Shown here in pieces: positions 54,198-63,018 of a DNA stretch of 64,000 nt. How positions within the stretch are numbered: position 1 is the first letter of the stretch; each line of letters starts with the position of its first letter. The notes below the pieces were generated by a model that saw only the letters and a list, made by a program, of their open reading frames with translations, ran no database searches and had not been told where the DNA came from. This stretch comes from Burkholderia sp. OK233 (GTDB taxonomy: Bacteria > Pseudomonadota > Gammaproteobacteria > Burkholderiales > Burkholderiaceae): the NCBI RefSeq assembly GCF_900230185.1, contig NZ_OCSR01000001.1, positions 3,658,001 to 3,722,000 on the forward strand, written 5' to 3'. Position numbers and translations under genes: made by a program.

Positions 54198-54291
54198 CAA
54201 CTTGCTCCGAGGGCATTGCGCCGTTATGTCCCGAAAAGGTAGCCGTTTCGCGACAGTGCCCAACACCAGGGTTTCTCCGGCTCGACCGAAC

Positions 54292-54309
54292 TGCTAAATA
54301 GATTCAGCA
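54292..54309. promoter_or_regulatory. Operator 1 (imperfect palindrome)
   Basis: TGCTAAATAGATTCAGCA: halves TGCTAAAT and ATTCAGCA match except one base each side, same design as operator 2. Centre about 33 bp from the centre of operator 2, i.e. about three helix turns. Confidence 0.75.
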
Positions 54310-54323
54310 TACACCGACCCGAA

Positions 54324-54343
54324 TTGCTAAATGGATTTAGCAA
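54324..54343. promoter_or_regulatory. Operator 2 (perfect palindrome)
   Basis: TTGCTAAATGGATTTAGCAA is a perfect 9-bp inverted repeat around a 2-base centre, typical of LacI-family binding. A further half-site CTTTAGCAAAA follows at 54343-54353. Confidence 0.85.
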
Positions 54344-54420
54344 CTTTAGCAAAATACGAAGTCGGGCCTTTTATCACTCATTTAGGGCGTCTGCGTGCCC
54401 AGGCGTCTACCGGAGGAGAC

Positions 54421-55413
54421 ATGTTCAAGAACATCATCCGCACCTTGGGTGCCGGCGCAGTCGCGCTCGCTTTGACGACGAGTTTTGCATCGGCCTCGCC
54501 TGACAAGCCCGTAATCGGTGTTGTTGTGAAGATTGGAGGCATTCCATGGTTCAACGCCATGGAAGCGGGAATCAAGAAGCGCGCTGACCAGCTCGGCGTC
54601 AAGGCATTCATGGTCGGGCCAACGAGCGCTGACCCGGCGCTCCAGGTACGAGCAATCGAGGACTTGATTGCGCAACACGTAGACGTCATCGGCGTCGTGC
54701 CGAACGACGCACAGGTTTTGGAACCCGTTCTTCAGCGCGCCAGAGCAGCCGGTATCAAGGTCATTACCCACGAGTCCCCGAAGCAGCAGAACGTGGACTG
54801 GGACTTTGAACTGGCCTCGGTCAAGGGGTTTGGCGATGCTTACGGAAAACGCCTCGGCGAGGCGCTGGGCGGGAAAGGTGAATATGCCGTGTTCGTCGGG
54901 TCCTTGACCGTACCACTCCATAACGCCTGGGCGGATGCGGCGATCGCCTATATCAAGGCCAACTATCCCGGGATGACGCTCGTCGGGGACCGCTACGGCG
55001 TCGCTGAAGACGTCGACGCATCCCGCAAAACTGCGCTTGACCTGATGCGAGCTCATCCCAACTTGAGGGGCATCCTTGCGTTCGGCAGCCAGGGCCCCAT
55101 TGGGGCAGCTCGCGCGGTCGCGGAGCAGCAGGCCAAAGGAAAGGTCCAGGTTCTTGGACCGTTCTCGCCCGGACAGGGCCGAAAGCTCGTCCATGATGGC
55201 GTGTTGTCCGGAGGGTATATGTGGAATCCGGAAGTAGCTGGCGAAGTGTTTGTGACGCTGGGTGTGATGCTCGTAAAGGGTCAGCCGATTAAGGACGGCA
55301 CGAACATCCCAGGTCTGGGCGTTGTTCACCCCGACGGTCACAACCTGATTGTCGACAACCTGGTGGACCTCAACGCCAAAACCGTTGACGACCTCGCGAA
55401 GATGGGCCTCTGA
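54421..55413 (+). CDS. Sugar ABC transporter substrate-binding protein (RbsB/LsrB/RhaS-like)
   Basis: Periplasmic ligand-binding protein. 330 residues. A signal peptide (cut after SFASA, about residue 26), then VIGVVVKIGGIPWFNAMEAG, VGPTSADPALQVRAIEDLIA, and HESPKQQNVDWDFELAS. The pattern is nearer to LsrB/RhaS (autoinducer-2/rhamnose) than to RbsB, but the ligand cannot be read from this. GGAGGA precedes the ATG at 54421; the longer frame would start inside the operator and is rejected. Confidence 0.93.
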   Translation: MFKNIIRTLGAGAVALALTTSFASASPDKPVIGVVVKIGGIPWFNAMEAGIKKRADQLGVKAFMVGPTSADPALQVRAIEDLIAQHVDVIGVVPNDAQVLEPVLQRARAAGIKVITHESPKQQNVDWDFELASVKGFGDAYGKRLGEALGGKGEYAVFVGSLTVPLHNAWADAAIAYIKANYPGMTLVGDRYGVAEDVDASRKTALDLMRAHPNLRGILAFGSQGPIGAARAVAEQQAKGKVQVLGPFSPGQGRKLVHDGVLSGGYMWNPEVAGEVFVTLGVMLVKGQPIKDGTNIPGLGVVHPDGHNLIVDNLVDLNAKTVDDLAKMGL

Positions 55414-55529
55414 CCGCAATCCTTTTGCCGAACGGGTGAGCGCAGTTGTAGCGCTGCTCACCCTGAAGTTAACGGTACGACACATCTGGTCGCCAGCCAG
55501 TTACGTGCAAGTACCATCGGAGCGTTTCC

Positions 55530-57098
55530 ATGAGTCAACCAGCTTCCATCAACGTCCTCCGTTCTCAACGAGGTGATGCGCACACGGCATCGGGCGCGCT
55601 CGACACCGACCGCATGCCCCTGCTCAAGCTCGAGAACATTTCCAAAATCTTCGGCGGCGTTAAGGCGCTGCGGGCAGTGAAGTTCGACGTCATGCCCGGA
55701 GAAGTTCTCTGCCTTGCGGGTGAGAATGGCTGCGGCAAGAGCACCGTCATCAAGATTATCAGTGGGGTCTATCAGCCGGAACCTGGCGCAGTGATGCTCA
55801 TGGAAGGTGAGTCAATCGAAGGCCTCGACCCGGCCAGGGCCCGTGACCTCGGTATTCAGGTCATCTGGCAAGACCTGGCGCTTTTCCCCGAAATGACCGT
55901 CGCGGAAAACATCGCTTTCGAGCAAAACCTGGGGTCTCGTCCGCGAATCGTTAGCTATGGAAAGATGAAGGAGGCGGCACGCCGGATTCTTGAGCGGCTC
56001 GGAGTCTCCATCGACCTCAACCGTTCTGTACGCGCGCTATCAATCGCCCAGCGCCAGGTCGTGGCAATCGCCAGAGCGCTTGTTCGCGACGCACGTCTTG
56101 TCTTCATGGACGAGCCGACTGCCTCGCTCAGTCATGCTGAGACTGAAGCGCTGCTGAAAATTGTCCGGCGACTTTCTGCGGACGGCATTGCCGTGGTGTT
56201 CGTCAGCCATCGCCTCGCTGAAGTGCTAGACGTCTGCACTCGCGTGACCGTTTTCCGCGATGGACAATACGTCGGCACCTTTCCCACCGAAGGGATGACG
56301 CAAACCCGCCTCACGGAATTGATGACGGGCCGCACTTTCGACTACGAAGTACGCACGACAGACCTGACGAAAGCGCCGGTTGTGCTAGAGGTACAGGGGT
56401 TGTCACGAGCTCGTCAATACCATGACGTGTCGTTCAAGGTGCGACGAGGCGAGATTCTTGGCGTCACGGGACGCCTTGGCGCAGGAAGAACGGAAGTCGC
56501 ATTGTCGCTTTTCGGAATGACGCGCCCAGGTGCGGGTTCCATCCAGCTCGACGGAAAAGAGATTTCACTGCGAACAAATCGTGACGCTATCCAGGCAGGG
56601 ATAGCTTACGTGTCCGAGGACCGACTTCAACTCGGCCTTATACAGCCGCAATCAATCGGAGACAACACGGTCGCGGCGGTGTTGGATAACCTTCTGGACG
56701 GCACCCATCTCATCGCTTCCAAAAAGCGAAACGTGCTGATTCAAGACTGGATTCAGCAGCTGGCCGTGAAAATCGGGAAACCGGACGACGCGGTCTCAAC
56801 ACTGTCCGGCGGGAATCAGCAGCGCATCGTGCTCGCCAAGTGGTTGGCAACAAACCCGAAGCTTCTAATTCTGGATTCGCCCACCGTCGGCGTCGACGTC
56901 GGCGCCCGTGCTGGCATCTTCGCCATCATCCACAAGCTCGCTGCCGAGGGTATGGCCATCTTGCTGATATCGGACGAGATTCCGGAGGTCTACTTCAATT
57001 CCGACCGAATTCTGCATATGCGCGACGGCCGCATTGTTAAAGAGTACGTGCCGGGAACGACAACGATGGAACAAATCGAGCGAGACGTCCATGCCTGA
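55530..57098 (+). CDS. Sugar ABC transporter ATPase (RbsA/MglA-like double domain)
   Basis: 522 residues with two ABC domains. First: Walker A GENGCGKST near 69, signature LSIAQRQVVAIARAL, Walker B RLVFMDEPTASL. Second: the degenerate GRLGAGRTEVAL, signature LSGGNQQRIVLAKWLA and LLILDSPTVGVDVGA. This asymmetry is normal for the carbohydrate CUT2 class. It follows the binding protein by 116 bp and overlaps the first permease by 8 bp. Confidence 0.95.
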   Translation: MSQPASINVLRSQRGDAHTASGALDTDRMPLLKLENISKIFGGVKALRAVKFDVMPGEVLCLAGENGCGKSTVIKIISGVYQPEPGAVMLMEGESIEGLDPARARDLGIQVIWQDLALFPEMTVAENIAFEQNLGSRPRIVSYGKMKEAARRILERLGVSIDLNRSVRALSIAQRQVVAIARALVRDARLVFMDEPTASLSHAETEALLKIVRRLSADGIAVVFVSHRLAEVLDVCTRVTVFRDGQYVGTFPTEGMTQTRLTELMTGRTFDYEVRTTDLTKAPVVLEVQGLSRARQYHDVSFKVRRGEILGVTGRLGAGRTEVALSLFGMTRPGAGSIQLDGKEISLRTNRDAIQAGIAYVSEDRLQLGLIQPQSIGDNTVAAVLDNLLDGTHLIASKKRNVLIQDWIQQLAVKIGKPDDAVSTLSGGNQQRIVLAKWLATNPKLLILDSPTVGVDVGARAGIFAIIHKLAAEGMAILLISDEIPEVYFNSDRILHMRDGRIVKEYVPGTTTMEQIERDVHA

Positions 57099-58104
57099 TT
57101 TTCGCAAACTCGGAATCGGTTCGATTGAGGCTCTGCTGATTCTCGTTACCGCCATCATGGTGATTGGCCTCAGCCTTTCAACCTCGACATTTCTCACTCT
57201 TCCAAACCTGTTCGACCTGCTCAACCAGAGTTCCGTCAACATCATTTTCGCAGTCGGGCTACTGGTCGTGCTGATTGCTGGTGGTATTGATATCTCATTC
57301 GCCGTCGGCGCATCGGTGGTCCAGTACCTCACTGCGTTGACAGTGATGCGGCTCGGGGGTGGCAACTGGGCACTCGGCTTCATTGTGTCTGCCTGCTTCG
57401 GGTTCGTGCTTGGCTCCATCAACGCCACGATTATCTACAGATTTCGCATCGTCTCGATTGTTGTGACGATTGCCACGTTTAACGTGTTTTTCGGTGGATT
57501 GATGTTTCTCACTGGCGGGGTGTCCATCTACGACCTGCCGGACTGGTGGACCAATAGAGTCTCCATCATCAATTTCAACACCGCGAGTGGTAATGCGAAT
57601 CTCGCGCTGCCTGTGGCCGTGATGGTCGTCATGGTCATAGCAACATGGTTTCTGCTACGGCGCACGACAACCGGTCGACAGCTCTACGCCATGGGCGACA
57701 ACCCCGAGGCGGCGCGACGCGTGGGAGTCAACATAGGTGCGATGCATTACATCGCCTTTGGCTGGCTCGGCATGATGGCTGGGATTGCCGGACTCATGCA
57801 AGCCCACTACGTGCAGGAAGTCGTTCCGAACGCATTTTACGGCCGTGAACTGGATGTGCTCGCTGCTGTGGTGCTCGGTGGTGCAAGGTTAGGCGGCGGG
57901 CGCGGCACAATCCTCGGCGCAATCCTTGGCATCCTCCTGACCGCTATCACCGCCAACGGCCTCAACTTGCTCGGTATCTCGCCGTATGCGTTCAAGATGA
58001 TTATCGGGGCCATCATTCTTATCGCTATTACGTTGTCGAGCGGCGGTTTCGCCAAGCTCGTCGGAACGCGATTCACGTCACAAATCGTAAAGGCCTCCTC
58101 ATGA
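57091..58104 (+). CDS. Sugar ABC transporter permease 1
   Basis: 337 residues of the CUT2/BPD_transp_2 family, about ten helices. Typical stretches are IFAVGLLVVLIAGGIDISFA, GAMHYIAFGWLGMMAGIAG and DVLAAVVLGGARLGGGRGTI. Starts inside the ATPase gene (ATGCCTGA). Pairs with the next gene to form a heterodimeric channel. Confidence 0.93.
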   Translation: MPDFRKLGIGSIEALLILVTAIMVIGLSLSTSTFLTLPNLFDLLNQSSVNIIFAVGLLVVLIAGGIDISFAVGASVVQYLTALTVMRLGGGNWALGFIVSACFGFVLGSINATIIYRFRIVSIVVTIATFNVFFGGLMFLTGGVSIYDLPDWWTNRVSIINFNTASGNANLALPVAVMVVMVIATWFLLRRTTTGRQLYAMGDNPEAARRVGVNIGAMHYIAFGWLGMMAGIAGLMQAHYVQEVVPNAFYGRELDVLAAVVLGGARLGGGRGTILGAILGILLTAITANGLNLLGISPYAFKMIIGAIILIAITLSSGGFAKLVGTRFTSQIVKASS

Positions 58105-59132
58105 AAATGTCCTCATCTCAACGCGCGGCCGCGCCGCTCGTACCGGCAGACGTCGCCGGGTTGCTTGGGTTTCTGCTCCTGGTCATCGCGATCCTGAGTT
58201 TCGCGTCTGACCGATTTTTCTCGGCGAGCACATTCGTTTCGGTAGCGTTCCAGTTGCCGGAACTCGGGTTCTTTACGCTGGCCATGTTGATGCCCCTGAT
58301 TTCCGGTGGCTTCAATCTCGCGGTGACTTTCACTGCGAACATATCGGGGTTGGCGATGGCGTGGGTGCTTCATACGTACGGCGGCGCGGACGCCGGCGCC
58401 GTAGCCATCATCCTCGGCATTGCTGCCGCATTGGCCACCGGTTCCGCAGCCGGTTGGGTGATGGGTGCCGTCATTGCGCGCACCGGAGCAAGCCCGATCC
58501 TCGTGTCTTTATCGATGATGATTTTCTTGCGCGGATTAGGGGAGTTCCTCACACGTGGGGGCGACATCTCCGGGTTTCCGCCGTTTGTGCGCGACATGGG
58601 CAACGGCGTCTTCCTCGGTGTACCGATTCCTCTCCTGATTTTTCTCGGTTGCGCATTACTTTGGCACGTTGTCATGACACGGTCGCGGCTAGGCTTCGCC
58701 ACACGCATGATTGGTTCAAATCTGGAAGCAACGCGATATTCCGGCATCGCGACGACACGCGCCGTCACCCGAATCTACATGCTGTCGGGGCTGATGTGCG
58801 GCATTGCGGGCGTGGTGATGGCGGCCCAGTTCAATTCGGTTCGCGTTGGCCATGGCGAGGCCTTTCTGCTCATCTCCGTGCTTGCGTGCTTCCTGGGTCG
58901 CGTCGACCCATTCGGCGGCTTTGGCCGCGTGGTTCCGGTCGTGATTGCACTTGTGATTCTGCAGGTTATCGCTTCTGGCCTCAATTTGCTCGGTGCCAAC
59001 CAACACCTGGCGACTGCGTTGTGGGGTGTCTTCCTGCTTGCCGTGATGCTCTTCCGTTGGGCATGGGCGAACGGCATTTCGAAAACTTTGGTCCGCAGGC
59101 GCGTGACCGCATCTGAAGGAGTTACACAATGA
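58101..59132 (+). CDS. Sugar ABC transporter permease 2
   Basis: 343 residues, same family as the preceding gene but clearly diverged: ELGFFTLAMLMPLISGGFNL, LMCGIAGVVMAAQFNSVRVG, ACFLGRVDPFGGFGRVVPVV. The 4-base ATGA overlap with permease 1 indicates translational coupling. A two-permease importer recalls LsrCD or YtfT-YjfF rather than RbsC. Confidence 0.92.
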   Translation: MKMSSSQRAAAPLVPADVAGLLGFLLLVIAILSFASDRFFSASTFVSVAFQLPELGFFTLAMLMPLISGGFNLAVTFTANISGLAMAWVLHTYGGADAGAVAIILGIAAALATGSAAGWVMGAVIARTGASPILVSLSMMIFLRGLGEFLTRGGDISGFPPFVRDMGNGVFLGVPIPLLIFLGCALLWHVVMTRSRLGFATRMIGSNLEATRYSGIATTRAVTRIYMLSGLMCGIAGVVMAAQFNSVRVGHGEAFLLISVLACFLGRVDPFGGFGRVVPVVIALVILQVIASGLNLLGANQHLATALWGVFLLAVMLFRWAWANGISKTLVRRRVTASEGVTQ

Positions 59133-60004
59133 ATAAGCTTGGCGTACACGCACTGGTATGGGCTGGCGACCTCACCCCCGAATCGACTCGCAGGGTTTTG
59201 AGCCAGACCAAAGCCGCTGGGTTCGACCTGGCTGAACTGTCCTTGCATGGTCCGAAGGTCATGGACCTGGCGCTCACGCGGGATTTGCTGCAAGAGCATG
59301 AGCTGGATATCGGTTGCTCGCGCGGTCTCACCTTTGATGGGGACGTGTCCAGCGAGGATTCTGCCACGGTCGCGCGCGGGGTTTCGATGTTGGAGGAGGG
59401 TATCAGCGTCACGGCAGAGCTGGGTGGAGGCTACTTCGGCGGGATTCTTTACGGCGCGATGGGAAAATACAACGCACCGGTTACCAAACAAGGCCGCCGC
59501 AACGCGATTGATTCACTCAAACGTATTGCTGATTTCGCGTTGAAGAAGAACGTGACGCTTGGGCTTGAAGTGGTAAATCGCTACGAGACCAATTTGCTGA
59601 ACACTGCATCGCAGGCGCTTGCCATGATTGACGAAGTCGATGCGCCCAATGTTGTCGTTCATCTCGATACATATCACATGAACATTGAGGAGTCCGATTT
59701 CATGCAACCGGTTCTGCAATGTGGAAAGCGTCTTGGCTATGTTCATATCGGGGAAAGCAATCGCGGGTACCTCGGGTCGGGGACTATCGACTTCTCTCAG
59801 TTCTTCCATGCACTCGCCATGATTGACTACAAGGGCGTCGTGACTTTTGAGAGCTTCTCGTCGACGGTCGTCAACGAGCAGTTGTCCAATGCGTTGGCAA
59901 TCTGGCGCAACTTGTGGGATGACGGTATGGACTTGGCGAAACATGCGCGGGAGTTCATCGCGGGTGGCATCAACGCCGCCGCGCGAGCAAAATCGCACCA
60001 CTAG
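59129..60004 (+). CDS. D-tagatose/D-psicose 3-epimerase family protein
   Basis: 291 residues, TIM-barrel isomerase. The four metal and catalytic residues of the family fall at Glu147 (LGLEVVNRYETN), Asp180 (VVHLDTYHMNIEE), His206 (GYVHIGESNRGYLG) and Glu241 (VTFESFSS), with exactly the spacing of Agrobacterium D-psicose 3-epimerase (150, 183, 209, 244). It should epimerise a ketose at carbon 3. The start overlaps the permease stop (ATGA), so it belongs to the importer operon and probably acts on the imported sugar. Confidence 0.9.
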   Translation: MNKLGVHALVWAGDLTPESTRRVLSQTKAAGFDLAELSLHGPKVMDLALTRDLLQEHELDIGCSRGLTFDGDVSSEDSATVARGVSMLEEGISVTAELGGGYFGGILYGAMGKYNAPVTKQGRRNAIDSLKRIADFALKKNVTLGLEVVNRYETNLLNTASQALAMIDEVDAPNVVVHLDTYHMNIEESDFMQPVLQCGKRLGYVHIGESNRGYLGSGTIDFSQFFHALAMIDYKGVVTFESFSSTVVNEQLSNALAIWRNLWDDGMDLAKHAREFIAGGINAAARAKSHH

Positions 60005-60140
60005 ACGTCCACCGGGTGAAATAAGTATCGCGACAGCACAAAGCGTTGAGAAATGTTGACGCGAGCGGTTCGGCAATCCGGCCTCGGCGAGGCTAAGAAT
60101 AGTTCTCGCCGACCGCCATTTTTTTGGAATACCTTGGATT

Positions 60141-60767
60141 ATGTCGACGATTGAAGACCGCTACCTCGGTCGCCTCCACCAGTTAATTTCTGACGGGCGG
60201 CGCCAAATCCTCGGTTTGGTTGGTGCGCCGGGTGCAGGCAAATCAACACTGGCGCAAGCAATCCTTGATGCTTTTCCCGGAAAGGCAGTGGTTGTTCCGA
60301 TGGATGGGTTTCATCTTGCGAATGTCGAACTCGCACGGCTCGGTCGCGCATCCCGCAAAGGTGCGGAAGATACGTTTGACAGTGCGGGGTATGTTGCACT
60401 TCTGAGGCGCCTGCGTGAGCAGCGTCACGACGAAACCATCTACGCTCCCACATTTCGCCGGGAAATTGAAGAACCCATCGCCGGCGCAATCCCTGTGGAG
60501 CCTGATACGCCGCTTGTAGTCACTGAAGGGAATTACCTCCTTCTCGAGCATGGCCATTGGAAAGCTGCGCGACCGTTGCTCGACGAAGTTTGGTATGTCA
60601 ACGTCGACCCAGACCTGCGACGGCAACGTCTTGTTACCCGGCATATTGGCTTCGGCCGGGACCAGGCTGCAGCAGAACAGTGGGTTCAGAAAACCGACGA
60701 GGTGAACGCGACCTTGATTGATTTAACCAGGGAACGTGCCGATTTTCAATTTCATTGGTCGTCGTAA
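60141..60767 (+). CDS. Kinase of the nucleoside/fructose-transport kinase (FrcK-like) family
   Basis: 208 residues, P-loop kinase. Walker A GAPGAGKST at 28-36, PMDGFHLANVELARLGRASR following, then FDSAGYVALLRRLRE, YAPTFRREIEEPIAGA and TEGNYLLLEHGHWK. The family includes FrcK of the rhizobial fructose importer and resembles uridine kinase and pantothenate kinase. It likely phosphorylates the imported or epimerised sugar. It lies 136 bp after the epimerase in the same direction. Confidence 0.88.
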   Translation: MSTIEDRYLGRLHQLISDGRRQILGLVGAPGAGKSTLAQAILDAFPGKAVVVPMDGFHLANVELARLGRASRKGAEDTFDSAGYVALLRRLREQRHDETIYAPTFRREIEEPIAGAIPVEPDTPLVVTEGNYLLLEHGHWKAARPLLDEVWYVNVDPDLRRQRLVTRHIGFGRDQAAAEQWVQKTDEVNATLIDLTRERADFQFHWSS

Positions 60768-60773
60768 GGCACA

Positions 60774-61043
60774 TTGAGGGATTTTGGCTCCCCACGAGGC
60801 GATGCATTATGCGTTGATCTCCTCGAATATCTATGGATTTCCGGGCAACTGATGGAGCAAAGCGGCCGCATGCTTACGCTTCAAATCGCCTACCCTTTTG
60901 ACATCGAGATTGAGAGGCTTGAGCGCACGATTGAAGTTGAGCCTGACGCGCCCGCGCTGGTCGTCTCACTTACCGTCCATGCCCGTCGTGACGTGAATTT
61001 GCCGTTCGCCCTTCATCCAACTTTTGCTGTTCCGGCGTCAGGG
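60774..61043 (+). pseudogene. Truncated gene, aldose-epimerase-like remnant
   Basis: Just after the kinase an open frame encodes MLTLQIAYPFDIEIERLERT, EVEPDAPALVVSLTVHARRD and LPFALHPTFAVPASG, the central strand pattern of a galactose-mutarotase-like (aldose 1-epimerase fold) protein. Both ends are missing: no credible start with a ribosome site, and the similarity stops near 61043 where the antisense 3' end of a LysR gene begins. It probably was the last gene of the sugar operon, cut by rearrangement. The fold assignment is tentative. Confidence 0.55.
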
Positions 61044-61975
61044 CGAAGCATTTCTGACACAGCTTCGCTCGCCACCGCCAGCACGCATTTCTTGTATTCT
61101 TCGACCAATTCCATATTTGCAGGCGACCGGGCATGGCAAAAATGGAAGTAACTCGGGATTTCCGGTTTGAACGGTCGAACGTCGAGGCGGTCGACCATGT
61201 CGATGACGCATAGCGGGTGCGTCAATGCAACGCCTAACCCAGCGGATACGAATTCGCAGAGCGTAGGTACGGTCTCGCACTCCAGGACGGTATTTATCTC
61301 CACACCGTAATCGCGAAAAATGTCGTCGATTACCTGCCTGTCGAGGTTAAGCGTTGTGTAGGAAACGAAATCAACATTCTGCAGGTCTGCTGGAGAAACT
61401 TGGCTTAGCTGACTCAGTGCATGGTTCTTCGGCATGATGCACACAAGAGAGCTTTCCATGACCGGCGTTACCGACAGGTTCGGATTGGTCATCAGGCTCG
61501 TTGTCAGTCCGACATCCATCTGGCGTGTGGCGACTCTGTCCGACACAATGCTTGAAGAACGCATGTGAACAGCAGGATACACATCGGGGCAGTGTGAGAG
61601 GAACCTCATCGTCACCCGACGGATGAATGAGCCAGACAGTGCTGGAAGTACACCGATGGCGAAGTGCTTCTTGTTGTCGCGCTGGATTATCGATACGGCC
61701 TCTTCGAGTTGCCGCAGGCCGCCAAAGATACGGTCCACCTCTGCATAGAAGCGCATACCCTGAGATGTCGGGACAAGTCGGCCATTCACGCGTTCAAACA
61801 ACGCGAGCCCCGTCTCTTCTTCCAGGTGGACCAGAAGTTTGCTGACAGCGGGCTGGGTGATATGAAGCACGGCGGCCGCCTGACTCGCCGTTCCCTGTTC
61901 GATAACTGCCTTGAAGGCCTCGACCTGCCGAAGCTGGAGTTGTCTTCTCAAATCAAACTCGCTGCGTAACTGCAC
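61013..61975 (-). CDS. LysR-family regulator with a junction-derived C-terminus
   Basis: 320 residues. Helix-turn-helix over ~14-73 (LRQVEAFKAVIEQGTASQAA, ITQPAVSKLLVHLEEETG), then the co-inducer domain (FAIGVLPALSGSFIRRVTMR, SAGLGVALTHPLCVIDMVD). The start is a GTG at 61975; no ATG gives the full first helix. The last ~10 residues (DAGTAKVG) are read from the antisense strand of the neighbouring gene remnant, so the native C-terminus may have been replaced. It reads the same way as the solute-binding and flavin-enzyme genes to its right and may regulate them. Confidence 0.88.
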   Translation of the reverse strand: MQLRSEFDLRRQLQLRQVEAFKAVIEQGTASQAAAVLHITQPAVSKLLVHLEEETGLALFERVNGRLVPTSQGMRFYAEVDRIFGGLRQLEEAVSIIQRDNKKHFAIGVLPALSGSFIRRVTMRFLSHCPDVYPAVHMRSSSIVSDRVATRQMDVGLTTSLMTNPNLSVTPVMESSLVCIMPKNHALSQLSQVSPADLQNVDFVSYTTLNLDRQVIDDIFRDYGVEINTVLECETVPTLCEFVSAGLGVALTHPLCVIDMVDRLDVRPFKPEIPSYFHFCHARSPANMELVEEYKKCVLAVASEAVSEMLRPDAGTAKVG

Positions 61976-62059
61976 GGTTGACTATCCGGCTTGCGGCATG
62001 AAACGGTCGCCGTGGGTCGGTTCGTAGACATGCCCCAGACCGGTATTCTTGCCCGGCGT

Positions 62060-62956
62060 CTAAAGTTGCGCGCCGTTGATTGGGAAGAGCGGCTTTGCGT
62101 CCTTGGGTGACAGCCCCCACTTTTTGAGCAGGGCGTCATACACGCCGTCCTTCTGTAGCTTTACAAGGGCCTGCTGCACCGACGTCGCCAGTTGCTTTCC
62201 CTTTTCATCAGAACCGAAACCGATGCCGTATGGAGCCTTATAAGTGAAGTATACGATTTTGTACTTCGAGGGGAACTTGTTCGCATTGTAGTAGCCGGAG
62301 GGCGAGTCTACCCATGCGACTTCGCTTGCTCCTGTCGTCAGTGACAGAAGAGTCATGTTCGAATCTGGATAGGTTGCCAGAACGAGCGGCCGCTTGCCTT
62401 CCTTTACGCATTTGTCGCTGATCCGTGCGCTTTCCGGAATTGTGCCCGACCCTCGCGGCACCGCGACCTGCAATCCGCACATATCCTCCAGTGACTTCAG
62501 CACCACCTTGCTACCAGGTGAGGCCACTACCGTCTCCCCCATGTTGAGGTAGTCGACGAACGTCACCACATTCTGCCGCGATTTGAAGTCGGCCAACGAC
62601 AGCAATACATCGAAGCGATTTGCGCTCAATCCGGGAATCAGTGAATCGAACGATGCCTGGGTCAACCGGACTTTCAGGTTCAGAACTTGGGCTGCCGCCG
62701 AAAGAAGTTCTGGCGTGAAGCCGGCAATGTTGCCATCTTCGTCAACAAATTTGATGGGCGCAACATCTGGGTTCACACCAATCACGAGTTCTCCGTGGTC
62801 CCGATAATACTTCGGAACGGTCCCCGCTAGAGCTGCGTCGGCTTTAACATGTGGCACTGCAACCTCCGCTCGAGCGGACTGCACATAACCGCCGCACGCC
62901 ACCAGCAGGGCCATGCCTGTGGGTAATACCGCTTCTCTTACGAATTTCTTCATCAT
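62060..62956 (-). CDS. ABC transporter substrate-binding protein, family 3 (polar amino acid type)
   Basis: 298 residues. A signal peptide (cut after SARA, about residue 30), then the family-3 pattern: GELVIGVNPDVAPIKFVDED, FTPELLSAAAQVLNLKVRLT, FDVLLSLADFKSRQNVVTFV and the closing YDALLKKWGLSP. The ligand is unknown. No permease or ATPase gene lies beside it in this window; they may lie elsewhere or past the right edge. It is downstream of the flavin reductase by about 60 bases. Confidence 0.92.
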   Translation of the reverse strand: MMKKFVREAVLPTGMALLVACGGYVQSARAEVAVPHVKADAALAGTVPKYYRDHGELVIGVNPDVAPIKFVDEDGNIAGFTPELLSAAAQVLNLKVRLTQASFDSLIPGLSANRFDVLLSLADFKSRQNVVTFVDYLNMGETVVASPGSKVVLKSLEDMCGLQVAVPRGSGTIPESARISDKCVKEGKRPLVLATYPDSNMTLLSLTTGASEVAWVDSPSGYYNANKFPSKYKIVYFTYKAPYGIGFGSDEKGKQLATSVQQALVKLQKDGVYDALLKKWGLSPKDAKPLFPINGAQL

Positions 62957-63018
62957 TCAACCCCGTTTCTGTGGATTGCCTTCAGCAGAGAGATGACCTT
63001 CTGTTGTCGGCAGCAAGT

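Noticed and set aside
53142..54266. Longer LacI protein starting at 54266
   Set aside because: The extra 23 residues lack conservation in the family, and GGAG is properly placed before the ATG at 54197.
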